From NCBI RefSeq assembly GCF_001306135.1, contig NZ_LGKP01000025.1:124001-188000 (forward strand): DNA of 64,000 nt, in the 5' to 3' direction. Both the position numbers and the translations under genes were made by a program. The DNA comes from Herpetosiphon geysericola (GTDB taxonomy: Bacteria; Chloroflexota; Chloroflexia; Chloroflexales; Herpetosiphonaceae). The stretch's first letter is position 1, and each line of letters begins with the position of its first letter. Shown one piece after another: positions 8,654 to 19,067 of this stretch. The notes under the pieces are model-generated. The model saw only the letters and a list, made by a program, of their open reading frames with translations. It had not been told where the DNA came from and searched no databases.

Positions 8654-9679
8654 ATGAAAAATCTGCCATTAACCTTGGGTTTGTTAATTACTGGATTTAT
8701 GCTGTTGATTGCGATTTTTGGCCCCAGCCTTGCGCCGCATGATCCGCTGGTCGAAAATCGTTCGTTTCGCTATCAAGGCAAGTTTTATGGTGGCCCGCCA
8801 CGCGAAACCTTGCCGCCGTTTGTGCACCCTGAACACCCCTTAGGCTTCGATGATATTAGCCGCGATTTGCTGAGCCGCTTATTGTGGGCGGTGCGGCCAA
8901 CCTTGATTTTATGTGTGATTATTGCGACTGTGCGCTTGGTGCTGGGGATGGCAATTGGCGGCATTACAGGGTTATTGGGCCAACGGGTCGCATGGTTGCT
9001 CGATACGCTTATGAGCATTACCAGCGCCATTCCAATTTTGATTATTGCCTTGGGCTATTTGATTTGGACAAACGGCACGGCGCTGGTGATTTATCAAGGT
9101 ACTACGCCAATGGTTGCCAATAAAGCTGGCATGAGCGCCTTTCTGATCGCCTTATGTTTAACTGGTTGGGTCAATAGCGCAAGCGTGATTCAAGGGCAAG
9201 TCCAGAAGGTGTTGCAGGCCCAGTATTTAGAAAGCGCCCATGCAATTGGCCTCAACCGCTGGCAAATTGCCTATCGCTATATTCTGCCTCAAATGCTGCC
9301 ACTGTTGCCAATGTTGCTAGCCAGCGAATTAACCGCCGTTACCTTGATTGTGGCCGAGCTTGGCTATTTAGGCTATTTTATTGGCGGCAGCTATGTCTAT
9401 AGCGATTTTACCAAAGATGTTCCCTTGCCCGATATTGTCAAACAAAAAGCCAGCCAGCCGGAGCTAGGCCAGATGCTTTCGGATTTCTTTGGTCAATATA
9501 GCCGCTCGCCATGGGTCTCGGTGTTTGCTGGCATCTTGATGGTGTTGCTCTTAATTGGTTTTACGCTCACCAGCGAAGGCCTACGCCGCCAGTTAGATAT
9601 TACGCGGCCTCGGCGTTGGAATTGGCGCGGCCTGTTTCAGCGCCAAGCTAGCAAAACCAAGCTGAAGCAAACAGCCTAG
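8654..9679 (+). CDS. ABC transporter permease, DppC/OppC type
   Basis: 341 aa. The ATG immediately follows the stop codon of the DppB-like gene. It has the OppC N-terminal segment with APHDP, followed by HPLGFDDISRDLLSRLLW, the hallmark of this family, then five helices with an EAA loop (SAHAIGLNRWQIAYRYILPQ). The C-terminus is basic and cytoplasmic. An insertion before the last helix (about residues 250-275, charged) is unusual. It should pair with the preceding permease; the ATPases and binding protein must be encoded elsewhere. Confidence 0.85.
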   Translation: MKNLPLTLGLLITGFMLLIAIFGPSLAPHDPLVENRSFRYQGKFYGGPPRETLPPFVHPEHPLGFDDISRDLLSRLLWAVRPTLILCVIIATVRLVLGMAIGGITGLLGQRVAWLLDTLMSITSAIPILIIALGYLIWTNGTALVIYQGTTPMVANKAGMSAFLIALCLTGWVNSASVIQGQVQKVLQAQYLESAHAIGLNRWQIAYRYILPQMLPLLPMLLASELTAVTLIVAELGYLGYFIGGSYVYSDFTKDVPLPDIVKQKASQPELGQMLSDFFGQYSRSPWVSVFAGILMVLLLIGFTLTSEGLRRQLDITRPRRWNWRGLFQRQASKTKLKQTA

Positions 9680-9720
9680 GGCTTTGCTATCGCCAATCAT
9701 TTTTTGCTGTCGCTCACCTG

Positions 9721-9749
9721 TTCCAACACAGCGCCGGAACGGGTACAAT
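9721..9749 (+). promoter_or_regulatory. Possible promoter of the helicase gene
   Basis: TTCCAA and TACAAT are 17 bp apart. An imperfect dyad (GTTCC...GGAAC) spans the -35 and spacer. A short inverted repeat, ACGGT and ACCGT, lies just before the ribosome site. All are weak by themselves. Confidence 0.35.
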
Positions 9750-9807
9750 AGAACCAGCAAGATTGACATAGATCACGGTTTTTGACCGTCATGTAAGGAC
9801 TAGATCA

Positions 9808-12084
9808 ATGACTCACCCGCTGCTGATTGGGCTGAATGCTCAACAACAACGCGCAGTCCAAGCGATTCATGGGCCAGTGTTGGTGCTGGCTGGCCCAGGC
9901 TCAGGCAAGACCCGCGTGCTCACTCATCGTATTGCCTATTTGATTAATGAAGTTGGCGTGCGCCCTTATAACATTTTGGCGGTGACCTTTACCAACAAGG
10001 CTGCCCGCGAAATGCGCGAACGGCTTAGCAATTTAATTGGCGAAAGCCGCGCCCACGATGTGATGATGGGCACCTTCCACTCGATTTGTGCCCGTTGGCT
10101 GCGGCGCGATATTCAGCACTTGCAACGCGCCAATGATTTCGTGGTCTACGATGCAGACGATCAGCAGCGGGTAATGAAGCAAATTTTGCGCGAATTGGAT
10201 TTAAGCGAGAAGCAATATAACCCGCGTTCGATCCACGCCCGCATTTCTGCCGCCAAAAACGAATTAATTGGGGTAGCCGAATTTGCCCGTAGCGTCAGTA
10301 GCTATTTCGATGAAATTGTGTTGCGCTGTTATGAGCGCTACGAGAAGCAATTATTTGCCAATAACGCGCTTGATTTTGATGATTTGCTGCTCAAAACTGT
10401 TAATTTGTTTGAATATCATTCCGAGGTGTTGGCCCGTTATGCTGAGCGCTACGTCCATGTGATGGTCGATGAAGTGCAAGATACCAATCGGGTACAATTT
10501 TCATTGGTCAATCATGTTGGCGCTGGCCACAACAACTACTTTTTAATTGGCGATATTCAGCAATCAATTTATGCTTGGCGCGGCGCGCGCTTGGCCAATG
10601 TGCGCGAATTTGAAGAAGCGCATCCCGATGTGCAAATTATTCCCCTCGAACAAAATTACCGCTCAACCCAACCAATTCTCGATGTGGCCCAATCGATCAT
10701 CGATGCAGCCCACGATCGCCGCCATACCACCAAAATCTGGACTGATCAGCAGGATGGTGATTTGGTTTCGCTGGTCGAAGCCTACGATCACAACGAGGAA
10801 GCCCGCTGGGTTGCCGACGAAATTATGCGCATTCGCGGGCGTGATGGTCGTTCGCTCGACGATTTTGCCGTGATGTATCGCACCAACGCCCAATCGCGGG
10901 CCTTTGAAGAAGCGATGATTAGCCGCGGCCTACGCTACAAATTGGTCGGCGGCACGCGCTTCTACGAGCGCAAAGAAATTAAAGATATTGTGGCCTATCT
11001 GCGCATAATTCATAATCCACACGACGAAGTTAGTTTGTTGCGGGTGATCAACGTGCCAGGCCGGAGCATTGGCGATCGCACTCAGCAAGAGTTGCTGCAA
11101 TGGGCTCGCAATCTTGATATTTCAATTTGGGATGCGTTAGAACTGTTAGTTACCAACGAGGCCCAAAATCCCCCAATCGGTGGCCGGGCGCGCAACGCCG
11201 TCGAGCAATTTCAAAAGTTGGTGGCTGGGCTACGCGATCTGCGCCACGATTTAATGCTTGGCGAATTAATTCAACGCTTGCTTGAGCGCGTGCCATTCCA
11301 AGAGCTGTTGGTGGCCGAGTATGGCGAGGAAGAAGGCGCTGAGCGCTGGGAAAATATTCTCGAATTGCAAAACGTCAGTATGGAATATTTGGCCTTGCCA
11401 ACCGAAGATCAACTGCCGCGCTTTTTAGAAGAAGTGGCCTTGGTCAGCGATGTTGATAGCCTTGACACCACCAAAGCTCGCGAACCAGGCGTAACTTTAA
11501 TTACCTTGCACCAAGCCAAAGGCCTTGAGTATCCGGTGGTCTTTTTGGCTGGGCTAGAAGAAGGCTTGTTGCCCCACGGGCGCTCGATTGACGACCCTGA
11601 GAGCATCGAAGAAGAACGGCGCTTGTTGTATGTTGGCACGACTCGCGCCAAACAACGGCTGTATATGCTCTATGCCTTCAAACGCGCCACGTGGGGCCGC
11701 ACCGATCTGACCATTCCTTCGCGCTTTTTGGGCGATATTCCCAAAGATTTGCTGCAACGTACGCCAACCCGTGAAGTTAAACAAATGCCAGTGCATGCGG
11801 CAACTCAATGGCAAAGCAGCACGCCGCAACGCACTCGTGGAGCGCAACCAAGCAGCAGCAGCATGTGGAGTGGCGCAAGTGGGTCAGCCCGCCCCAAACG
11901 CCCAGAACGCGAGCCAAGCGCCGCCAGTTATAGCGCAGGCGATAAAGTGCGCCATGCCAATTTTGGCGAGGGCGTGGTTGTGAGCAGTAAAATGGTTGGC
12001 GACGACGAAGAAGTGACGGTAGCGTTTCCTGGCAAAGGCGTGAAAAAACTGCTCGCTGCCTTTGCCAAACTCGAACGAGTTTAG
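9808..12084 (+). CDS. pcrA: ATP-dependent 3'-5' DNA helicase, UvrD/PcrA family
   Basis: 758 aa, ATG with AAGGA upstream. All superfamily 1A motifs are readable: Walker A LAGPGSGKTRVLTHRI (residues about 27-42), TFTNKAAREM, Walker B DEVQDTN, QSIYAWRGA, QNYRST, and TLHQAKGLEYPVVFLAGLEEGLLPH with LLYVGTTRAK. The C-terminus has a low-complexity Ser/Gln linker and then the small PcrA-type domain (VRHANFGEGVV...), which in this family binds RNA polymerase. The role is DNA unwinding in repair and removal of RecA or stalled complexes. The O-methyltransferase starts 8 nt after its stop codon. Confidence 0.95.
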   Translation: MTHPLLIGLNAQQQRAVQAIHGPVLVLAGPGSGKTRVLTHRIAYLINEVGVRPYNILAVTFTNKAAREMRERLSNLIGESRAHDVMMGTFHSICARWLRRDIQHLQRANDFVVYDADDQQRVMKQILRELDLSEKQYNPRSIHARISAAKNELIGVAEFARSVSSYFDEIVLRCYERYEKQLFANNALDFDDLLLKTVNLFEYHSEVLARYAERYVHVMVDEVQDTNRVQFSLVNHVGAGHNNYFLIGDIQQSIYAWRGARLANVREFEEAHPDVQIIPLEQNYRSTQPILDVAQSIIDAAHDRRHTTKIWTDQQDGDLVSLVEAYDHNEEARWVADEIMRIRGRDGRSLDDFAVMYRTNAQSRAFEEAMISRGLRYKLVGGTRFYERKEIKDIVAYLRIIHNPHDEVSLLRVINVPGRSIGDRTQQELLQWARNLDISIWDALELLVTNEAQNPPIGGRARNAVEQFQKLVAGLRDLRHDLMLGELIQRLLERVPFQELLVAEYGEEEGAERWENILELQNVSMEYLALPTEDQLPRFLEEVALVSDVDSLDTTKAREPGVTLITLHQAKGLEYPVVFLAGLEEGLLPHGRSIDDPESIEEERRLLYVGTTRAKQRLYMLYAFKRATWGRTDLTIPSRFLGDIPKDLLQRTPTREVKQMPVHAATQWQSSTPQRTRGAQPSSSSMWSGASGSARPKRPEREPSAASYSAGDKVRHANFGEGVVVSSKMVGDDEEVTVAFPGKGVKKLLAAFAKLERV

Positions 12085-12092
12085 GAGGAGCG

Positions 12093-12764
12093 ATGAATCA
12101 AGCAACGTGGGATGCAGTTGATCACTATATTTCCGATTCATTAGTTCAGGCTGATCCGGTTTTGGAATCAGCCTTGCAATCAAGTGCGGATGCAGGCTTG
12201 CCGCCAATTAATGTCGCACCCAATCAAGGCAAGTTGCTACACATGTTTGCCCTGATGTGTGGGGCGAAACGCATTTTAGAAATTGGCACTTTGGGTGGCT
12301 ATAGCTCTATTTGGTTGGCACGGGCATTGCCTGCAGATGGCACATTGATCACGCTGGAATATGAGCCACATCATGCCGAGGTTGCCAAGGCCAATCTGGC
12401 CAAGGCTGGCTTGAGCGATAAGGTCGAGGTGCGGGTTGGCGCGGCCTTAGCTAGCTTGGCCCAATTGGCCGATGAAGCTATTGAGCCATTCGATCTGATT
12501 TTTATTGATGCAGACAAGCCGAATAATCCCCATTATTTGGCTTGGGCGCTCAAATTTGCCCGCGTTGGCACGGTGATTATTGGCGATAACGTGGTGCGTG
12601 GTGGAGCCGTGACTGATGCCAACAACCCTGATCCAGCGATTCAAGGCACACGCCAATTGTTTGCTGATTTGGCCGCGAACCCCAAGCTCACTGCTACTGC
12701 ACTGCAAACCGTTGGTAGCAAAGGCTACGATGGTTTTGCAATTGCGATTGTGCAGCAGCTCTAA
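12093..12764 (+). CDS. SAM-dependent O-methyltransferase (COMT-like, Methyltransf_3)
   Basis: 223 aa, ATG with a strong GGAGGAG 5 nt upstream, 8 nt after pcrA. The SAM site is LEIGTLGGYSSIWLA, and the metal-binding region FDLIFIDADKPNNPHYLAWAL is typical of divalent-cation-dependent catechol/caffeoyl-CoA methyltransferases. GDNVVRGG and the C-terminal DGFAIAIV strand also fit. The real acceptor cannot be read from sequence. Co-transcription with pcrA is likely from spacing, but a functional link is not evident. Confidence 0.88.
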   Translation: MNQATWDAVDHYISDSLVQADPVLESALQSSADAGLPPINVAPNQGKLLHMFALMCGAKRILEIGTLGGYSSIWLARALPADGTLITLEYEPHHAEVAKANLAKAGLSDKVEVRVGAALASLAQLADEAIEPFDLIFIDADKPNNPHYLAWALKFARVGTVIIGDNVVRGGAVTDANNPDPAIQGTRQLFADLAANPKLTATALQTVGSKGYDGFAIAIVQQL

Positions 12765-13287
12765 GCAAATTTTTGATCAATTGCTGAATGCAAAAGCAGT
12801 AGAGCTTCGCTAGCTCAATCATAGCTCTACACTTAGAACCTCGCCCAGATAGGGCGATTGGTAGACAAATACAATCCAACTAATACCATTTTGGGGGTGC
12901 AGGGGGATGAAAAACCCCTGCGTCTCCCGCCTGGAGGCGGGACGGAAGGGTGGTGATCACAGAAGTAGCCACTATTACTTTGAATAATGCTCCGTTAAAA
13001 GCTATGAGTAATCATTAACCCTAGCTCTTTTCTACCTCATCAAAACCTACCTTTATAAGCGTGCCAAAGACAAGAAATATCTTCTCAATACTTAAAAGCT
13101 ACAAGAAATATCTATCACAAGCTTGAGTAAGCATAGGCAAAGCCTATGTTAAGCCAAGGGTCTCTCTAGTTGCAGGAACGGCAGGCGGCGAGTACCATAG
13201 TAGGTAGAGCTAGAAACGAGAAATTGTTCTAGACCCAGCATGTTCTGATGCTTGGGAAGTAACGAATTAGTGCCTAGAGAGGTTGCG
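12765..13287. other. Long intergenic region with hairpins and repeats upstream of aconitase
   Basis: This 523-bp gap has no credible gene. It holds hairpins at 12799-12830 (GTAGAGCT and AGCTCTAC), 12841-12857 (TCGCCC and GGGCGA) and 13132-13148 (CATAGGC-AAA-GCCTATG). It also holds one copy of the 52-bp dispersed repeat at 12910-12961 and a direct repeat ACAAGAAATATCT at 13070-13082 and 13101-13113 (31-bp period, about three helical turns). The last could be a regulator site for the aconitase gene. Confidence 0.6.
12910..12961 (+). repeat. 52-bp dispersed repeat, copy 1
   Basis: It matches 63426-63477 at 51 of 52 positions. It contains a perfect 8-bp hairpin (TCCCGCCT and AGGCGGGA); the only difference between copies is in the 2-nt loop. 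In this copy a second hairpin precedes it (GCAGGGG, 12900-12906 region, with CCCCTGC). A shorter inverted relative lies near 59465-59495. Confidence 0.8.
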
Positions 13288-16005
13288 ATGACGCACAAAC
13301 GCCAAGATGATTTCGGAGCCAAAGCCACATTGACCGTCGGTGATCGGTCGTTGGTCTACTATCGGCTCGACAAACTCGAAGAAGATGGAATTGCCGCCGT
13401 CTCCAAACTGCCATTCTCAATTAAAGTGTTGTTGGAAGCTATGCTGCGCAACAACGATGGTTTTGCCGTAACCAAACAAGATGTTGAGAATATGGCGCGC
13501 TGGAATGCCGCCAGCCCTGAAAAAATTGAAGTTCCGTTTAAGCCAGCGCGCGTAATTTTGCAAGACTTCACTGGCGTTCCTGCCGTGGTCGATTTGGCTG
13601 CAATGCGCGCTGCAATGGCGCAACAAGGTGGCGATCCGCAACGGATTAATCCACTGGTGCCAGTCGATTTAGTCATCGACCACTCAGTGCAAATCGATCA
13701 ATTCGGCTCAAAAATGGCCTTGTTCTTCAATGCAGAGCGCGAATTTGAACGTAACGCCGAACGCTATGAGTTTTTGAAATGGGGCCAACAAGCCTTCGAT
13801 AACTTCAGCGTCGTGCCACCAGAAACTGGAATTGTCCACCAAGTGAACCTTGAATATTTGGCAAAAGTTGTGCAAGTCTTCACCGAAGAAGGCGAATTGG
13901 TCGCCTTGCCCGATTCATTGGTCGGGACTGACTCGCACACCACGATGATCAACGGCCTTGGCGTAGTTGGTTGGGGTGTTGGTGGGATCGAAGCTGAAGC
14001 AGTTATGCTTGGCCAGCCAATCTACATGTTGTTGCCTGAAGTAATTGGCTTCAAAGTAACTGGCCAATTGCCCGAAGGCGCTACCGCCACCGACTTGGCC
14101 TTGACCGTGACTGAATTGCTGCGCAAAAAAGGCGTGGTTGGCAAATTCGTTGAATTCTACGGCCCTGGCGTGGCAAATATGGCCTTGTCAGACCGCGCAA
14201 CGATTGCCAACATGGCTCCAGAATATGGCGCAACCATGGGCTTCTTCCCAGTTGACCAAGAAACAATTCACTTCTTGCGCAACACTGGCCGCTCTGATGA
14301 ATTGGCCGATTTGGTCGAAGCCTACAGCAAAGCCCAAGGCTTGTTCCTTGATGCCAACTCGCCAGAAGCAGAATATACCGACACCGTGCATTTAGATCTT
14401 TCGACGATTGTGCCAAGCGTTGCTGGCCCCAAGCGCCCGCAAGATCGGGTCGAATTGCCAAATACCAAGGCTTCGTTCCAAAAATCGTTGACCGCGCCGA
14501 TTGCCGAGCGTGGTTTTGCCTTATCAACTGAAAAGGCCGAAAGCACCGCTACCGTGCAAAACAACGGCCACTCAGCAACAATTGGTCACGGCGCAGTCGT
14601 GATTGCTTCGATTACTAGCTGTACCAACACCTCGAACCCATCGGTGATGTTGGGTGCTGGCTTGTTGGCAAAAAAAGCTGTTGAAAAAGGCTTGACCGTT
14701 GCCCCATACGTCAAAACCAGTTTGGCTCCTGGCTCACGCGTAGTTTCAAGCTACCTCGAACAAGCAGAATTGATCGAGCCGCTTGAAGCACTTGGTTTCC
14801 ACATTGTTGGCTACGGCTGTACAACCTGTATCGGGAACAGCGGGCCGCTGCCAGAGCCAGTTGCCGCCGCCGTCCAAGAAGGCGAATTAGTTGCAGCCGC
14901 CGTGTTGAGCGGTAACCGCAACTTCGAAGGCCGGATCAATCCATTGGTCAAGGCTGCCTACTTGGCCTCGCCACCATTGGTTGTCGCCTATGCCTTGGCT
15001 GGCACAATGAACCTCGATTTAGCCACCGAGCCATTGGGCAACGACAAAGAAGGCAATCCGGTCTACTTGCGAGATATTTGGCCAAGCCAAAGCGAAATTC
15101 AAGAAACTGTGCGCAAAGCAATCAAGCCAGAAATGTTTACCCAACAATATGGCAATGTGTTTGCTGGCAGCGATGCTTGGAAACGGGTGCAAGCGCCAAC
15201 CGGCAACATCTATGCTTGGAACAACGACTCGACCTATATCCAACATCCACCATTCTTCCAAGATTTGCAGCCTGAGCCAGCCCCAATCGGCGACATCAAG
15301 GGCGCACGGGTTTTGGCCTTGTTGGGCGATTCGGTAACTACCGACCACATCTCGCCAGCAGGTTCAATTGCCAAAAATAGCCCAGCTGCTAAATATTTGA
15401 TTGATAATGGCGTTGATCCCCAAGATTTCAACTCGTATGGCGCACGCCGTGGCAACCACGAAGTGATGATGCGGGGCACATTTGCCAACATCCGCCTGAA
15501 AAACTTGTTGTTGAATGGAGTTGAAGGCGGCTATACGCTCTACTTCCCAACCGGCGAACAACAATCAATCTACGATGCCTCGATGGCCTATCAAGCCAGC
15601 GGCACGCCGTTGGTGATTTTGGCTGGCAAGGAATATGGCACTGGTAGCTCACGCGACTGGGCTGCTAAAGGCACGTATTTGTTGGGCGTGAAAGTCGTTA
15701 TCGCCGAAAGCTACGAACGGATTCACCGCTCGAACTTGGTGGGCATGGGCGTGTTGCCATTGCAATATCGCGCTGGCGAATCGGCTGCGAGCCTTGGCTT
15801 GAAGGGCGATGAAACCTTCTCCGTCGAAGGTATCAACGACGATTTGCAAGCTCGCTCAGAGTTGACCGTGCGCGCCGTTCGCCCAGATGGCAGCGAGTTT
15901 AGCTTCCAAGCGGTCGTGCGGATCGACACGCCAGTTGAAGTTGAATACTACAAGAATGGTGGGATTCTCCACACCGTTCTGCGCCAATTGGCCAAAACTG
16001 CCTAA
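13288..16005 (+). CDS. acnA: Aconitate hydratase A
   Basis: 905 aa from the ATG at 13288, which has GAGAGG upstream and matches the usual aconitase A start region; the TTG at 13252 is not needed. It interconverts citrate and isocitrate in the TCA cycle. The 4Fe-4S ligands are visible in [14 protein letters not shown] and [12 protein letters not shown]. Other marks are [25 protein letters not shown], the swivel-domain [10 protein letters not shown], and [15 protein letters not shown]. Length is normal for the AcnA/IRP type, which can also bind RNA when the cluster is lost. It is a single-gene unit with a hairpin terminator. The 523-bp gap upstream holds possible regulatory repeats. Confidence 0.96.
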   Translation: MTHKRQDDFGAKATLTVGDRSLVYYRLDKLEEDGIAAVSKLPFSIKVLLEAMLRNNDGFAVTKQDVENMARWNAASPEKIEVPFKPARVILQDFTGVPAVVDLAAMRAAMAQQGGDPQRINPLVPVDLVIDHSVQIDQFGSKMALFFNAEREFERNAERYEFLKWGQQAFDNFSVVPPETGIVHQVNLEYLAKVVQVFTEEGELVALPDSLVGTDSHTTMINGLGVVGWGVGGIEAEAVMLGQPIYMLLPEVIGFKVTGQLPEGATATDLALTVTELLRKKGVVGKFVEFYGPGVANMALSDRATIANMAPEYGATMGFFPVDQETIHFLRNTGRSDELADLVEAYSKAQGLFLDANSPEAEYTDTVHLDLSTIVPSVAGPKRPQDRVELPNTKASFQKSLTAPIAERGFALSTEKAESTATVQNNGHSATIGHGAVVIASITSCTNTSNPSVMLGAGLLAKKAVEKGLTVAPYVKTSLAPGSRVVSSYLEQAELIEPLEALGFHIVGYGCTTCIGNSGPLPEPVAAAVQEGELVAAAVLSGNRNFEGRINPLVKAAYLASPPLVVAYALAGTMNLDLATEPLGNDKEGNPVYLRDIWPSQSEIQETVRKAIKPEMFTQQYGNVFAGSDAWKRVQAPTGNIYAWNNDSTYIQHPPFFQDLQPEPAPIGDIKGARVLALLGDSVTTDHISPAGSIAKNSPAAKYLIDNGVDPQDFNSYGARRGNHEVMMRGTFANIRLKNLLLNGVEGGYTLYFPTGEQQSIYDASMAYQASGTPLVILAGKEYGTGSSRDWAAKGTYLLGVKVVIAESYERIHRSNLVGMGVLPLQYRAGESAASLGLKGDETFSVEGINDDLQARSELTVRAVRPDGSEFSFQAVVRIDTPVEVEYYKNGGILHTVLRQLAKTA

Positions 16006-16015
16006 TAGCTAAAAT

Positions 16016-16057
16016 CAACAATCCCCATGCTGTTTTCGGGCGGCATGGGGATTGTTG
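16016..16057 (+). terminator. Terminator hairpin after aconitase
   Basis: A perfect 15-bp stem (CAACAATCCCCATGC and GCATGGGGATTGTTG) with a 12-nt loop lies 10 nt after the stop codon. The T tract after it is poor. Confidence 0.7.
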
Positions 16058-16080
16058 TATCGAATTGGCTATAGGCTTTT

Positions 16081-16165
16081 GATCCACGAAGGACACGAAG
16101 CGCACGAAGGCTTGGAACCGCGAAGAACGTTTTAGCCACAGATTGCCACAGATTGGCTCAGATTA
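16081..16165. repeat. CACGAAG and CCACAGATT phrase repeats
   Basis: 16081-16129 has CACGAAG-type units in a 9-10 nt rhythm, nearly identical to 29831-29880 over about 48 bp. 16130-16165 has GCCACAGATT units. Further downstream (16189-16240) come GATCCC/TCTATGTTC phrases. No gene is present in this gap between aconitase and ppc. Confidence 0.7.
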
Positions 16166-16239
16166 TTAATTTCTCAAAGCCCAAACTCCGATCCCCAACC
16201 TCTGATCCCTACTCCTATGCTCTATGTTCTATGTTCTTC

Positions 16240-19029
16240 CTAGCCCGTATTTTTCAAGCCCGCCGCAATCCCATTGATGCTGAGCAAAATTGCATCCTCA
16301 AGGTCGCCATGTTCAAGCCCATCGGGATCGGTGCGCAAACGCCGCAGCAGTTCAATTTGCACAAAACTTAATGGATCAACATACGGGTTGCGCTGCTTAA
16401 TCGAGTGTTGCAAGATGGGGTTGGTATCCAGCAGTTCGTTAATCTGGGCAACCTCGCAAATCCACTTAACCGTGCGATCATACTCGGCTTTGATCAGCCC
16501 AAAGATTTCGTTGGCTAGGGCTTGGTCGGGCACAAGCAAGGCATATTGGGCTGCAATATCCATATCTGCCTTGGATAAAATCATTTGGGCATTATCAAGC
16601 ATCGTGCGAAAAAATGGCCAATCGTTGTACATGCCTTGTAATGTGGTTAAGCCGTTGCTATCAGCTTGAATTAAATGCTCTAAGGCACTGCCCAAGCCGT
16701 ACCAACCAGGCAAGGTATGCCGACTTTGCATCCAACTGAAAACCCACGGAATCGCCCGCAAATCTTCAATTCGGTCGCTGGCTTTGCGGCTGGCTGGCCG
16801 TGAGCCAATATTCAAGCGGCTAATTTCGGTAATCGGCGTAGCATTACGAAAATATTCCAAGAAATGCGGATGATCGTAAACCAAGCCGCGATAGACTTTG
16901 CGCGATACTTGGGCCAAGCTGCTCATTGCCGCCTGCCATTCTGGGCTGATATGAGCAATGCTCACGCCCAGCGACGAGCGCAAAACGGCGTTGATAATCT
17001 GCTCCTGATGGCGATAGGCGGTTTCTGGCTCGGCGTAGCGGTCGCTAATGACCTCACCTTGTTCAGTGATTTTGATCCGCCCGCCGACGGTGCCTGGTGG
17101 TTGGCCCAAAATTGCCCGATTGGCTGGGCCGCCGCCGCGCCCAACCGCGCCGCCTCGACCATGGAACAGGCGCATCGCTACCCGATGGCGGAAACAGGTT
17201 TCGGCCAAGGCAACTTGGGCTAAATACAACGCCCAGTGCGCATCGGCAAAGCCGCCATCTTTGTTGGAATCGCTGTAGCCCAACATGATTTCTTGCACAT
17301 CGTTGCGCAACACCAAATGTTGGCGATAGGCTTCGCTCGAAAGCAGTGTATGCATAATCTCCGGCGCGGCGATCAAATCGGCTCCGGTTTCAAATAAGGG
17401 CACGATATTCAACCAACTATGCTCGCCTGGCTGATAAATGCCAGCTTCGCGGGCCAGCAACAGCACTGCCAAAATATCGCTTGGGCCTTCAGTCATCGAA
17501 ATAATGTAGGTTTCGATCGCCTCTGCATTCAAATCGGAGAGCACAGCCCGAATTGTGCGGAAGGTTTCGATAATTTCCACCGTTTCGGGGCTGTAATACA
17601 AGTGCGTTGGAATCAAAGGCCGATTATTGGCTAGCTCACGTTCCAAAATGGCAGTGCGTTCAGCTTGGCTGAGGCTGGCGTAATCGTCGCAGATGCCTGC
17701 ATATTCAAAAATTTCGCTCAAGGCGCTGGTGTGGCGGCTGCTGTGTTGGCGAATATCGAGGGTTGCAGTGTGTAAACCAAATACTTTGGCCGAGCATTGC
17801 ACATCGCGCAAGAAGCCTTCGGCCACCGAGGCTGCGCCATTAGTGCGCAAACTATATTCCATGGTCGCCAAATCGCTCAGATATTCGTTGGCGTTTGCAT
17901 ACCACGTGCCTGCTGCTGGGCGATGGCCGCCGCGCGCCCAATCTGGCTCGTAGCGCTCAACATAGGCCAGCGTTGCGTGCAGTTTGGCGTGAATATAGGA
18001 GCATTTTTGGCGATATGGCTCGTGCGGATTGCGCCGCTCCAGCACTTGGGCCAATTCGGGAAACAACGGCGCATCGTGAACTAACGATTGAGCCAGTTCT
18101 TCGCTAATTGGCACTTGGCGCGACGATTGGCTTAAACGATGGCTCAAGCGCTCGACCGCGTGAATATGCTCGCGCAACGAACGGCCCATCAACAACTTGA
18201 GCGTTTCAACCGTAACCGATGGAATCACAAACGGGTTGCCATCGCGATCGCCGCCAACCCACGAGCCAAAACGCAAGAAGGCTGGTAAATGCCAATCGTG
18301 CTCAGGGTAGATGCGGCGTAACGATGCTTCGGTGTCACGGTAGAGCTGCGGAATCATGTCGAACAATGATTCTTCAAAGTAATAGAGATTATTCTTCACT
18401 TCGTCAATTACAGTTGGCTTGATAATTCGCACTTCATCGCTTTGCCACAGCGCCACAATCTCCTCGCGAATCGATTCGAGCAAGCGTTCGCGTTGGCGTT
18501 GAAACGTAGTTTCAGCAGTTAATTGGCGCGCTGCTTCGGCGATGCGATGATGCTTTTTCAGCGTCGTGCGGCGTTTGGCTTCGGTTGGGTGCGCCGTAAA
18601 GACTGGCCGAATCTCGGCATGATCAAGCAAATCTTGGACTTGCTGAGCGGTAATGCCACGATCACGCAGCTCTTGCAAAGCCAATTCGACCGATTCTGAG
18701 CGCGGCATATCGCCGTTTTGGCGGTCGCGTTCAGCCAGCACGCGCAAGCGTTCGACACTTTCGGCCAAGTTTACTAAGCCAAAATAATGGGTAAAGGCTT
18801 TGATTAGCCCCATGAGTTGGGCGACTGGCAATTGGCCAACCAACTCGGTGAGCGCATGAGTCTCCTGCAGTTTGCCATCGCTTCGGCGTTGCTTGGTGCG
18901 TTGGCGCACATCTTCTTCAAGCTCAAACGCTGAGACCCCATCTTGGGCCACAATCACATCGCCAAGCACATTCCCCAAGGAATGGATTAGCATAGAAAGC
19001 GGCGTGCGGTCGGTTTCAGGTGTATACAT
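16240..19029 (-). CDS. ppc: Phosphoenolpyruvate carboxylase
   Basis: 929 aa from the ATG at 19029, which has GGAG 9 nt upstream; the ATG at 19047 is less well placed. It carboxylates PEP to oxaloacetate to refill the TCA cycle. Conserved sites: FTAHPTEAKRRT with the catalytic His, VGGDRDGNPFV, VMLGYSDSNKDGG, the flexible loop FHGRGGAVGRGGGPANRAI, and a C-terminal NTG (the family usually ends QNTG). Length is normal for bacterial PEPC. A single-domain response regulator gene ends 38 nt upstream on the same strand, so both are probably one transcript. Confidence 0.96.
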   Translation of the reverse strand: MYTPETDRTPLSMLIHSLGNVLGDVIVAQDGVSAFELEEDVRQRTKQRRSDGKLQETHALTELVGQLPVAQLMGLIKAFTHYFGLVNLAESVERLRVLAERDRQNGDMPRSESVELALQELRDRGITAQQVQDLLDHAEIRPVFTAHPTEAKRRTTLKKHHRIAEAARQLTAETTFQRQRERLLESIREEIVALWQSDEVRIIKPTVIDEVKNNLYYFEESLFDMIPQLYRDTEASLRRIYPEHDWHLPAFLRFGSWVGGDRDGNPFVIPSVTVETLKLLMGRSLREHIHAVERLSHRLSQSSRQVPISEELAQSLVHDAPLFPELAQVLERRNPHEPYRQKCSYIHAKLHATLAYVERYEPDWARGGHRPAAGTWYANANEYLSDLATMEYSLRTNGAASVAEGFLRDVQCSAKVFGLHTATLDIRQHSSRHTSALSEIFEYAGICDDYASLSQAERTAILERELANNRPLIPTHLYYSPETVEIIETFRTIRAVLSDLNAEAIETYIISMTEGPSDILAVLLLAREAGIYQPGEHSWLNIVPLFETGADLIAAPEIMHTLLSSEAYRQHLVLRNDVQEIMLGYSDSNKDGGFADAHWALYLAQVALAETCFRHRVAMRLFHGRGGAVGRGGGPANRAILGQPPGTVGGRIKITEQGEVISDRYAEPETAYRHQEQIINAVLRSSLGVSIAHISPEWQAAMSSLAQVSRKVYRGLVYDHPHFLEYFRNATPITEISRLNIGSRPASRKASDRIEDLRAIPWVFSWMQSRHTLPGWYGLGSALEHLIQADSNGLTTLQGMYNDWPFFRTMLDNAQMILSKADMDIAAQYALLVPDQALANEIFGLIKAEYDRTVKWICEVAQINELLDTNPILQHSIKQRNPYVDPLSFVQIELLRRLRTDPDGLEHGDLEDAILLSINGIAAGLKNTG

Positions 19030-19067
19030 CGCCACACTCCAAACCATAGCGGCACGCTGGCCGCAGC

